Shown: one piece after another, positions 42,962 through 51,442 of the stretch | Numbering within the stretch: the stretch's first letter is position 1 | Layout: each line of letters opens with the position of its first letter | NCBI GenBank assembly: GCA_019695095.1 | Contig: JAIBAQ010000006.1 | Span: 1-64,000, forward strand | Length of the DNA stretch: 64,000 bases | DNA from: Candidatus Hydrogenedentota bacterium | Lineage (GTDB): Bacteria; Hydrogenedentota; Hydrogenedentia; Hydrogenedentales; SLHB01 | Direction: 5' to 3' | Position numbers and translations under genes: made by a program | Notes under the pieces: model-generated | The model's database searches: none | What the model saw: only the letters and a program-made list of their open reading frames with translations | What the model was told of the DNA's origin: nothing

Positions 42962-45622
42962 CTATTCCGTCTGCGTCCACAAACCGTACACGTTGGCCTT
43001 CTCCGGCTCGCTCGCTTCTTTGTATGCATTCATAACACGCTCGAAGCCCTGGCAAATCTTCATCGCGGTATCCACATAGAGCTGATCCGCCGCGGCCCGG
43101 CGCGAGTCTTCGATCGGAGTAATCTTTCCGTCGGCGATTAGCCGTTGCCGGTCCACAATCGCCGTCACGGCATCCGCTGCAAGCTGCGCATGACGTCCCT
43201 CGTAGGTTTCGCCCAAGCCTTTAGCTTCGAGAGTTTTCGCGAGCGACGTCACCCGTTTTACCAACGCCACACCCGGTTGTGGCTCGCACGGCCTCGAAGC
43301 CACGCACTTCCCGTCGATGTAGATCCGCAGGTCGCCCGCGGCATCCCATGTCGCGGCAACAGTCGTCATCTTCTCCGCGGGAATCGCGACATCCGTGGAC
43401 AACGTGCCGCTGCACGTGATCAACCGCAGCTTACGGTCGGCCCCGATATCGAGCAGGTATCCATTGTCCGACCCGACAGGAATCTTGTCGACGAGCCGTG
43501 CACTCATCTGGAAACCCTCATCTGCGGTTACCACAAGGAATATCGACCCACGATTGGCCAGACTGAGTTTTGCGTTGTGGGGCGTCTCCAGCCATCCATG
43601 TCCGGTGAAGTTGGCGCATCCGCGAATCCAGTCGAAGCCTGGTTCGGGGTCGATGGCGTATCCAACGGACTTCACAGAACCCTCCATCTTCAGGGCGAAA
43701 TTCTGCCCAACCCAGTTCTTGAAGTGGCCGCTCTCGCCATACTCAAAGGTCCACGCGCATATAGGTTTCAGCGCATCGGCGGGGAGGGGAAGAGGTTCCC
43801 TACGCGCTGTCTTAAGTTGCTCCGCAGTCAATGCTTCTTCATAGATTCGCACCTGCCAAATCTTACCCACAAACTTGTTCCCGCCTTGGCTGTCTGCGCC
43901 AATCCGGAGAGGCAGCGTGTTCGTGCCCGACATCTTCAGCGCCTGCGCCAACGCATCCTGATCCAACAGCGCGACTGCCCGCTTAGGCGGTTTGCTGGAC
44001 ACTGCGCCAAGGGCCGCGCCGCCAAGCGCGACATCGACGAACGCCGTATCCGGCAGTTGATCGTAGGCCAATCGAATCGCCTGCCCATCAAATGCCGTCC
44101 ACGCCTTGCCGTTCACATTCACCGCGGTCACCGGACCCTGGCCTGTCGTTGTGAAGTACAACAGCTTCGTGCCAAACCGAATCGGGAACTTCTGTTCCAG
44201 CCGCGTGATACCGGAGGGGATGTGCGGGTAGACGGTCAACGCATCGGCTTTGTAGACGTATTCGAACAGGCCGCGAATCAGTGCTGCCATCGGCCCGAGC
44301 GAATCGTAACAGAGGTTCGTCATTTCCTTGGGTTGATAGACTGCGTTACCGAAATCCACGAGCGGATTGTCGAGGCGGAAATCGCGCGCGAAGGTCATCA
44401 TGTGCTTCATCGAGCGGCGCGCGTCTTCGTACTTGCCCAGCCGGTAGTAGCCCATGATCATCCGCGCCTCGCACGTCGACCAGTGTCCGCCGTTGACCCA
44501 GGTTCCGTGCTGCCACAGCCACGAAGTCGGCTCCTCGTACATATCGTCCAAGCCGGGTTCATTGGCGATGATGATGTCATGCCGCCTCAGAAGGGGTATC
44601 GAGGCAATCTTGTCATAGATCTTCGCGGCCTGCGCGTCGTCCACGACACGAAACGCAATCGCGTCATGATTCGGCGATGCCTCGAAGTATCCGTGCTTTG
44701 CCGCGCCATACACGCCGTGCTTCGTGCCGTCGGGGTCAAGCGACTTAATGAAGTAGCCCTCGTCAGTCGTCAGCAGCTTCAGTCCTTCCCTGGCCCGGTC
44801 GCGCCGCTCCGCATACAATGCCGCCTTGTCTGCCGCACCGGCGAGCTTTTCCACTTCAATCAACCGATCGAGCGCGGCGATGTACGTGATGGAGAGACCG
44901 GTCAGGTATGCCTTGTCGTAGGAGCCGTCCGGCTTTTTCCAGCCCGCGTAGCTTGGCGCAAGCAGGTTGCCTGCCGGACCGGCAAGAAACAGGTTGTTGC
45001 TTGGGTCGCGCCGCGTCTCGATGAAGTTCGCGCTGCGCTCAAGCAACGGCACGTAATGAGCTATTGCCTTTGCGTCCCGGCTGATGAGCAGCAGTTCCGA
45101 CTGCATCAGGACGCCCGCCGCCGTGAATTCCATACCCCAGTCGTGAATGTCGGTGCGTCCGTCGCCTTGTTTGTAGACAATCCACCCCGGGGAGGCGGCA
45201 TCACACAGGCAACCATCCGGTGCGACCCAGTCTTTATACCCCTTGCGCTGGCCGTCGCCCATTTGGCTGAACCAGAGGTCGTGCGAGTTTTGCAGGAAGG
45301 TGACGAACGGCTCCTCAAAGAACGGCAACGCGCAATACGTCGTGCCGTAGCTGTTTTGTATCCACCATGCGCCCCACGTTGGCCCTTCCACCAAACCGTT
45401 CCAGGAGGGCATGTACAACATGGTCAAGTTTTGAAACTCGGGATCGGCCGTAAACATGCGCCGCGCGATATCCAAGAGTTGAACGTATTCGACGTCCCCC
45501 TCGCCGGAATAGTATGGCCCCGAGAACGTCTGTGACGGCGCATCTTGCGCCGAAGCCGCCGGGGCACACCATGGCGCCATCGCCACCAATGTCAACACTG
45601 CGATCGTGTTCACGCACTTCAT
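42962..45622 (-). CDS. Exported six-hairpin glycosidase with LamG-type domain
   Basis: About 886 residues from ATG 45622 (GGGGGGAG upstream; the frame is open to 45661). Signal peptide VNTIAVLTLVAMAPWCAPAASA. An (alpha/alpha)6 barrel (about 30-470) shows repeated helix-turn units and aromatic/acidic motifs (WLWQHGTWVNGGHWSTCEARM). A beta domain follows, then a concanavalin-like domain (about 670-800, TAEQL and FTGHGWLETPHNAKLSL). A LamG-like closing segment (IGADSQGGNKFVGKIW) comes before the opening one, so the order looks permuted or duplicated. Family number uncertain. Confidence 0.72.
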   Translation of the reverse strand: MKCVNTIAVLTLVAMAPWCAPAASAQDAPSQTFSGPYYSGEGDVEYVQLLDIARRMFTADPEFQNLTMLYMPSWNGLVEGPTWGAWWIQNSYGTTYCALPFFEEPFVTFLQNSHDLWFSQMGDGQRKGYKDWVAPDGCLCDAASPGWIVYKQGDGRTDIHDWGMEFTAAGVLMQSELLLISRDAKAIAHYVPLLERSANFIETRRDPSNNLFLAGPAGNLLAPSYAGWKKPDGSYDKAYLTGLSITYIAALDRLIEVEKLAGAADKAALYAERRDRAREGLKLLTTDEGYFIKSLDPDGTKHGVYGAAKHGYFEASPNHDAIAFRVVDDAQAAKIYDKIASIPLLRRHDIIIANEPGLDDMYEEPTSWLWQHGTWVNGGHWSTCEARMIMGYYRLGKYEDARRSMKHMMTFARDFRLDNPLVDFGNAVYQPKEMTNLCYDSLGPMAALIRGLFEYVYKADALTVYPHIPSGITRLEQKFPIRFGTKLLYFTTTGQGPVTAVNVNGKAWTAFDGQAIRLAYDQLPDTAFVDVALGGAALGAVSSKPPKRAVALLDQDALAQALKMSGTNTLPLRIGADSQGGNKFVGKIWQVRIYEEALTAEQLKTARREPLPLPADALKPICAWTFEYGESGHFKNWVGQNFALKMEGSVKSVGYAIDPEPGFDWIRGCANFTGHGWLETPHNAKLSLANRGSIFLVVTADEGFQMSARLVDKIPVGSDNGYLLDIGADRKLRLITCSGTLSTDVAIPAEKMTTVAATWDAAGDLRIYIDGKCVASRPCEPQPGVALVKRVTSLAKTLEAKGLGETYEGRHAQLAADAVTAIVDRQRLIADGKITPIEDSRRAAADQLYVDTAMKICQGFERVMNAYKEASEPEKANVYGLWTQTE

Positions 45623-45662
45623 CGTGATCTCCCCCCTCAATGCCCTCTTCGGACTGCACACT

Positions 45663-48104
45663 TCATGGCTTCGTATCGGAATCGGGAACCGTCTTGATCA
45701 GCCACACTTCCGCGACTTGGCATCCCCGACCGGAACTGCCGCGGCCCGGCGTTTGCGTCCACGTTAATGTGAGTTTGCCGTCGGCTGTGGCGGCCTTCGG
45801 AACAGCGAATTCCACGGGCTCGATTGGCTGCTTCTTGTCGAGGAATGGATGCACCTCGATGTCCTCATCGGCCACCAGCCGCATCTGCGTGTCGAACTTG
45901 TCGCCCGCGTACACGGCCCGGACCTTGTACTCGGCATTTGGATCAAGGTTGTCGTACTGCATCACGAGTGGCGCTTCAAATCGCGTCTCCGCATCGCTGA
46001 ACCACGAATAGCGCCTGTCCGCGGGGGCGTCCTCGTATCCCAGCAGCGGGTTCGCGCGGTTTTCAGGGTCAAACTCCGTAGTCATCGCGCGCACGAGATG
46101 CGGCTGGTTGAGCGGATCGCCCAGGTCATCGTAGAAACCGCCCGGACCCGGATCTGTCCACTCCGCAATGCAGCGCAGCGCTTCGAGCCGGTCGCGCTCG
46201 GTGGGCAAGGCCCGTACCGCGGCGAACCGCGACGCAAGCCACAACCGGTTGTTCAGCGGGCGGTCAATCAGATCGAAATTCGCGCCCCGCCCGACGTCGA
46301 TGGCCTTGTATCTCGGCACGCTGAGCTGCATGTGGATGCTCTGATAGAGGGCTTCGGCCATGTCGCTTACGCGCCCGCGTAAATCCTGGCCGACGGGTTC
46401 CAACACGGCGCGATCGAGAATGCGGGCGGCCTCGTCCATCGCCAGTTGCGATCCGATTGCCTCCGCGCGCCGCAGCACGTCCATGGCTTGCGCTTCCAGC
46501 GCCGTTTCGTTAATGAGACGGCGGCGAACATACGCGTCGTAGTAAGCGCGATAGAGAATTTGTTGGAACCGCCAGTTCAGCAAGATCTGCGGCGGCACGT
46601 TGCGTTCCAGCGTCTGCACTTGTTGCAGGGTAGTATCCACGCCGGTGTTGGAAAGTAGCGGCCCTTGCCAGTTCTTTTCCAACGACATCAGTGCGTGCGC
46701 TATATCGTTTTCGAATTGCGCGCCGACAAAGTAGCGGCCATATTGCCGCAGGATATCGAATACGGCCGCATCGGGATCCCAACCCAACGCGCTCCAAAGC
46801 ATCTTGTTGCAGTCGTCGTTGACGCCTTCCGAATAGGTGAGGAAGCCGCAGGTATATGGGTTGCTCCACCGGAAGATGTCCGCATACGCCTGAGGGCGCG
46901 GATTGATGACCTCCCGGTCCTGGGTAAGCTTGTATGCCGTGTCCCAGTCCTGCACGGCGTATTGACACGAATACGTGTGCGTGATGTCGGGATAATGCCG
47001 GATGGGATACTGTTCGGGAACGGCAGCGCGAAAGTCCGGGAAGCTCATGCGATTTTGTGGCGCAAAAACAACTCCGGTAAGCCACGCGGGTTTGTCCTTC
47101 TGCAGAATGCCCAGGAACTCGTCCATCCATTCCTTGGTGAACCCTTGCGGCGACACCCACATCTGCGCCTTCGGATGCGACCGGTGCAGCACTTCCGTTT
47201 CTTTCTCCAACAGCTCCATCAGCACCTTCGGCTGCGTGTGCCCGGGGTCGCCGCCCGGAACGAAGACCGCGTCGAGCCGCGGCAACTTCTCGAATACCTC
47301 CCCCCACTCCGCCAACGCGCGTTTCACGGTTGCCGCATCCGAGTAGTCTTTCTCCATCGCGGGATACCAGAGCCACACGTCGAGGCCGTAATCGCCGGCG
47401 ATCTGCGAGGTGCGCGCGATCATATCGATCTGCGGCAGCGAAAAGTGCGGACTGTAATCGTCGTCGTCGCTTTTGGGCGGCATCATTTCGATGGCATTGG
47501 TGCCAAACACGGCCATGTCGCGGATGTACTGTTCCCACATCGGAACGGTCCACGCATCGTACGTGTTCACTTTCGGGCGATACCCGAATTGATGTCCGCG
47601 CAATGCCGTCTTGGGAGCGGTGGCAATCGAGAGCGATGCCGCCAGTTTTGCGGAGCCGCGCGACAAATCCAGCTCGCGCAAGAGCCGTCCAACACCGAAG
47701 AGTGCTCCGCGCGGATCGGCGCCTACCACCATCACGCCATTCCCCGTGGCGCGAAGCACGAACCCCTCGGGTCCGGGCGGCACAGCCTCCTTGATAGCGG
47801 CACTCATCGGCCCGGCCAACCCGGCAAGCGACGCGCTTGTCCCCACGGCGATTACGGGTTTCGAGCCTTCTGGCCAAGCGTTCTGTATCGTCCAATGAAG
47901 CGTTGTGCGCTTTTCGACTTCATCCACGAGCATCTCCGCCGCTTTCTGCTCGGGGCGCGCTGCTCCGTCCGGCAGCACGATGACCGCATTGCTCAAATCG
48001 GCCAAGGACTCGGCCTGCGCGCGACTTTCCGGCGCAAGCAGTGCCAATGCCGCGCACAAGCCCAGCGCGATCCTTTTCCCTCGTTTGCTGAAGCACGGTC
48101 GCAT
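45663..48104 (-). CDS. Exported GH67N-like glycosidase
   Basis: An 813-residue protein with a signal peptide (GLCAALALLAPESRAQA). Residues about 35-150 match the N-terminal domain of alpha-glucuronidases/hexosaminidases (NAVIVLPDGAARPEQKAAEM..., GNGVMVVGADPRGALFGVGRLL). A TIM barrel follows (about 165-480: FGTNAIEMMPPKSDDD, YGLDVWLWYPAMEKDY, FVPGGDPGHTQP). A helical C-terminal part and a beta-sandwich end (NAEYKVRAVYAGDKFD) complete it. It probably acts on uronate- or hexosamine-containing side chains. Upstream of, and 40 bases from, the six-hairpin gene; likely cotranscribed. Confidence 0.78.
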   Translation of the reverse strand: MRPCFSKRGKRIALGLCAALALLAPESRAQAESLADLSNAVIVLPDGAARPEQKAAEMLVDEVEKRTTLHWTIQNAWPEGSKPVIAVGTSASLAGLAGPMSAAIKEAVPPGPEGFVLRATGNGVMVVGADPRGALFGVGRLLRELDLSRGSAKLAASLSIATAPKTALRGHQFGYRPKVNTYDAWTVPMWEQYIRDMAVFGTNAIEMMPPKSDDDDYSPHFSLPQIDMIARTSQIAGDYGLDVWLWYPAMEKDYSDAATVKRALAEWGEVFEKLPRLDAVFVPGGDPGHTQPKVLMELLEKETEVLHRSHPKAQMWVSPQGFTKEWMDEFLGILQKDKPAWLTGVVFAPQNRMSFPDFRAAVPEQYPIRHYPDITHTYSCQYAVQDWDTAYKLTQDREVINPRPQAYADIFRWSNPYTCGFLTYSEGVNDDCNKMLWSALGWDPDAAVFDILRQYGRYFVGAQFENDIAHALMSLEKNWQGPLLSNTGVDTTLQQVQTLERNVPPQILLNWRFQQILYRAYYDAYVRRRLINETALEAQAMDVLRRAEAIGSQLAMDEAARILDRAVLEPVGQDLRGRVSDMAEALYQSIHMQLSVPRYKAIDVGRGANFDLIDRPLNNRLWLASRFAAVRALPTERDRLEALRCIAEWTDPGPGGFYDDLGDPLNQPHLVRAMTTEFDPENRANPLLGYEDAPADRRYSWFSDAETRFEAPLVMQYDNLDPNAEYKVRAVYAGDKFDTQMRLVADEDIEVHPFLDKKQPIEPVEFAVPKAATADGKLTLTWTQTPGRGSSGRGCQVAEVWLIKTVPDSDTKP

Positions 48105-48307
48105 GATGTCATCCTCGCGTTGTTGGAGTCTGGTTGCCGCCCACGGAACAAATCCATGATGACATGGCCCCGGAGCTTGTTCCAGTGTTATTCGCCAATC
48201 GGCGAACCGTTGCGGACCTGCGCGCGCATGCGTAATGGAAATAAGAACGACGGATTCCCTGCGGTTCTTGTCTCCTTACATCGAAGGGGTTTTGTCTCCT
48301 TAGTCCG

Positions 48308-48330
48308 GCGCGGCATAGCCGCAACCAAAG
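48308..48330 (+). repeat. GCGGC-ATA-GCCGC hairpin motif, second copy
   Basis: 23 bases identical to 10147-10169, including the 5 bp hairpin with ATA loop and the AACCAAAG tail. Confidence 0.85.
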
Positions 48331-48360
48331 TGACTCAACCACCGATAAACTCCAACGATT

Positions 48361-48530
48361 TGACCCGATACTCCAGAGCGCTGCAAGCGCGAAATACTCC
48401 AGCCTGGGGTGAGATTCGCGTCAACGACGCGAATCGAAACCCCAGGTACCCGCCCCGCCCAACGAGCGCCCTGTCAGGGCGCAAGCAACACGCCGCGGTC
48501 ATCGACCGCGTCGCTACCGGCGCCGCGTTT
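48361..48530. repeat. Chained-hairpin repeat element
   Basis: Four perfect hairpins in a row: GCGCT/AGCGC (48378-48390); a nested one with outer arms CCTGGGGT (48403-48410) and ACCCCAGG (48439-48446) and inner arms ATTCGCGTC (48414-48422) and GACGCGAAT (48426-48434); GCGCCCTG/CAGGGCGC (48466-48482); CGCGGTC/GACCGCG (48494-48510). Part of it recurs inverted at bases 1-60. Confidence 0.9.
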
Positions 48531-48722
48531 CGCATAGGAGGCTCATGCAGTGTCTTTTGCGTTTGGGCTCACGCCGCGCCCGTACATTGAACGTCAGTCG
48601 CGAACTTTGTAGCGCCAGGTCTCCGCCGGCACACCTGTCGGCACGCCGGGTGTGCCCGGCGTTTGCTAGAGAATCTTCGCGCGCAGTTGGTACTATGGAC
48701 CCTTCACTTAAGGGGGTACATC

Positions 48723-51335
48723 ATGGTCCGTTCGGCATCTTTCGCGGCGGTTGTTATGGGGTTGGTCTTGAACATGGCGGCGCATGCAGCCAGCGTGACG
48801 AACCTTCGGTGCGAATTCCTTCAAGACCCGCTGGGGCTCGACACGAAACAGCCGCGGTTAAGCTGGGTAATCGACAGCAAGGCGTCCGGCGCGGCGCAGT
48901 CGGCCTATCGCGTTCTGGTTGCCAGCGACCCCCAGAGACTGCGCGCGGACTCTGGCGACAGGTGGGATTCGGGCAAGGTGGCCAGCGACCAGAGTCAGTT
49001 GGTCGCGTATGCGGGGAAGCCGTTGCAGGCCCGGGATGTCTGCTGGTGGAAAGTGAAGATCTGGGATCAGGATGGCCGCGAATCGGCCTGGAGCAAGCCC
49101 GCGCGCTGGACCATGGGTCCGGATTGGGCGCAAGAGGCCAAGTGGATTGGCTGCGATTGGATGCGCGATGGCGGACCGCTGCCGTGGCTGCGCAAGACAT
49201 TCGACCTGCCGTCGAAGCCTGCGCGCGCGGAAATCAGCGTGTGCGCCCTGGGTTACTTCGAACTCTATGTAAACGGGAAGAAGGTCAGCGATGACGTGTT
49301 GTGTCCGGCAACGTCGGACTACTCAAAGCGCGGGCTATACCTCACGTATGACGTTGCCCGCATGCTCAAGCCGGGGAAGAACTGCCTGGGGCTGTGGCTG
49401 GGCCGGGGTTGGGCCAAACTGATTCTGGATAAGGTGGGACCGGATGGTCCCATGGTGCGCGCGCAGTTGGACTTGGCGTTCGCTTCCGGCGAGACGGCCC
49501 GGGTTGTCACAGACGAGTCGTGGAAGGTGCACAAGAGTTGTATCACGCCCATCGACACGCTTCAGAGCAACCATTATGGCGGCGAAGGCTACGACGCGCG
49601 TTTGGAGATGGATGACTGGAATCAGACGGGCCTAGACGATAGTCAGTGGGGTGCTGCTACGGTGTTCGCGCCGACGACCCCGGTGATTGCGGCGCAGCCC
49701 GTCGAACCCAACCGAATCATTGGGAAGATTAAGCCGGTGTCTATCGTGCCGCACGGCACGGGGTATCTCGTCGACATGGGCCGGAACTACACGGGTTGGT
49801 TCAAGATCAAGTTCCCTGGCCTCAAAGAAGGACAGGAAGTCCACATGCAGTTTGCCGACAAGCGGTTTCCCGACGGCAAATTCCAGACCTATAGCCAGCG
49901 CGACACCTACATCGGGCGCGCGGAAGGCAACCGCACATTCTGCAACCGCTTCAATTACCACGCGTTTCGGTATGCAATCATTGACGGCGTCGCGAGTGCG
50001 CCAAAGCTTACGGATATCGTCGGACTGCCCATCAGCACGGATTACGAAAGGACCGCGGATTTCGAATGCTCCAATCCACTGCTCAACACCATCTACGACA
50101 CGACGGTTTGGACGTACCGCTGCCTGAGCTTGGGCGGCTACACCGTTGACTGTCCGCATCGCGAGCGGCTTGGGTATGGCGGCGATTCGGGCACGTCCAT
50201 GGAAATGGGGATGACCAATTTCGCGCTGGCGCCGTTCTACAACAAGTGGGCGGCCGATTGGCGCGATTCGCAGAATGAAGCAGGCGATGTGCCCTACACG
50301 GCGCCCCATGCGCAGGACGCGGGCGGCGGCCCGGTGTGGAGCGGCTTCTGCGTCACGATGCCGTGGCAGGTCTATGTTCAGTACGGCGACCGCCGTATCC
50401 TGGAGCAATCGTATCCGACCATGCAGAAGTGGCTTGCCTTCATCGACACGAAGTTCAAGGACGGAATCCTGCAGCCTTATGTTGGCATTGGTTGCAGCAT
50501 GCCGGAGTGGAACTTCCTGGGCGACTGGGTGCCGCCTGGCCGCAAGCAAGGCAGCGAAGGCCGCGTGGACGAGCGATCCACACTCTTCTTCAACAACTGC
50601 TATCTGGTTCACTGCCTGCAAATCGCATCCAAGGTAGCCGCGCTGATGAATGATGACGCCAATGCCCGTGCCTACAACGAGAAGGCAACGGCGCTGGCCG
50701 CGCGCATCCACGAACAGTTCCTGAATCCGGGCGAGGCCACCTATGTCAACAGGGAACAGCCCTATCTCGCGATGCCGCTGCTGTTCAACATCACGCCGGA
50801 ACCTCTGCGCGCTCAGGTGTTGTCGAACCTCGCGCAGGATATTCTCGTCACGCACAAGGGGCATCTGAATTCCGGTATGCACGGCACGTATTACATGACG
50901 AAGTATCTCATGCAAAACGGCCGCAACGATCTCGTGTACTCCATGGTGTCACAAGACACGTACCCCAGTTGGGGCTTCATGCTCAAGAACGGCGCCACGA
51001 CGATCTGGGAAGAATGGGACGGCGACAATTCGCACATTCACAACACGCTCATCTCGATTGGCATGTGGTTTATTCAGGGGCTTGGCGGCATACGCTGGGA
51101 CGAAAACGAACCCGGCTACAAGAACATCATTATCAATCCCGGTGTTGTGGACGGGCTTGACTATGTGAAGAGCAGTCAACGATCCCCGTACGGACAGATC
51201 GTCAGCAATTGGGCCAGAAAGGGCGATCAAATCGAATTCGACATCACCGTGCCGGCGAACAGCCGTGCCACAATCGTGCTGCCCAACAGCGAGACGATCA
51301 AAGTGGGCGCGGGCAAGCACACGTTCCGGAGGTAA
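48723..51335 (+). CDS. Exported alpha-L-rhamnosidase (GH78), second copy
   Basis: An 870-residue GH78 enzyme, paralogous to the one at 29.3 kb but clearly divergent. Signal peptide FAAVVMGLVLNMAAHA; N-terminal fibronectin-like part (LRCEFLQDPLGLDTKQPRLSW); (alpha/alpha)6 barrel about 430-770. Catalytic acids are retained in DCPHRERLGYGGD and GATTIWEEWDGD. ATG 48723 with AAGGGGG just upstream is preferred; the frame is open to 48663. Two secreted rhamnosidases suggest a rhamnose-rich target with different linkages. Confidence 0.95.
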   Translation: MVRSASFAAVVMGLVLNMAAHAASVTNLRCEFLQDPLGLDTKQPRLSWVIDSKASGAAQSAYRVLVASDPQRLRADSGDRWDSGKVASDQSQLVAYAGKPLQARDVCWWKVKIWDQDGRESAWSKPARWTMGPDWAQEAKWIGCDWMRDGGPLPWLRKTFDLPSKPARAEISVCALGYFELYVNGKKVSDDVLCPATSDYSKRGLYLTYDVARMLKPGKNCLGLWLGRGWAKLILDKVGPDGPMVRAQLDLAFASGETARVVTDESWKVHKSCITPIDTLQSNHYGGEGYDARLEMDDWNQTGLDDSQWGAATVFAPTTPVIAAQPVEPNRIIGKIKPVSIVPHGTGYLVDMGRNYTGWFKIKFPGLKEGQEVHMQFADKRFPDGKFQTYSQRDTYIGRAEGNRTFCNRFNYHAFRYAIIDGVASAPKLTDIVGLPISTDYERTADFECSNPLLNTIYDTTVWTYRCLSLGGYTVDCPHRERLGYGGDSGTSMEMGMTNFALAPFYNKWAADWRDSQNEAGDVPYTAPHAQDAGGGPVWSGFCVTMPWQVYVQYGDRRILEQSYPTMQKWLAFIDTKFKDGILQPYVGIGCSMPEWNFLGDWVPPGRKQGSEGRVDERSTLFFNNCYLVHCLQIASKVAALMNDDANARAYNEKATALAARIHEQFLNPGEATYVNREQPYLAMPLLFNITPEPLRAQVLSNLAQDILVTHKGHLNSGMHGTYYMTKYLMQNGRNDLVYSMVSQDTYPSWGFMLKNGATTIWEEWDGDNSHIHNTLISIGMWFIQGLGGIRWDENEPGYKNIIINPGVVDGLDYVKSSQRSPYGQIVSNWARKGDQIEFDITVPANSRATIVLPNSETIKVGAGKHTFRR

Positions 51336-51442
51336 TTGACACCTCTGCTAAAAGGTAGCGATTCCCCGCATAAAATGGACTATAATGCGGCTGGCAGTCC
51401 TGGAGTCGGAGTTGCCAGTTCTATAACACCCAGCGTGCCCAC

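Larger units (their letters stand above)
48105..48722. other. Gene-free stretch with structured repeats
   Basis: Lies between divergent genes and must hold both promoters, though I found no clear pair. It contains the GCGGC-ATA-GCCGC motif (48308-48330) and the chained-hairpin element (48361-48530). Open frames across it translate repeats and are not genes. Confidence 0.65.

Noticed and set aside
43145-45535. 796-codon plus-strand frame across the six-hairpin glycosidase gene
   Set aside because: Antisense to a gene with signal peptide, ribosome site and domain structure; composition is Arg/His/Val-rich as expected for a shadow.
46665-48590. 641-codon plus-strand frame across the GH67N-like gene and the hairpin repeat
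   Set aside because: Its tail is only a translation of the repeat at 48.4 kb and its body is antisense to a clear exported enzyme.
51336-51386. Promoter made of TTGACA (51336) and TATAAT (51381) upstream of the sensor gene
   Set aside because: The boxes are 39 bases apart, too far for one promoter; the TATAAT has no good -35 partner.
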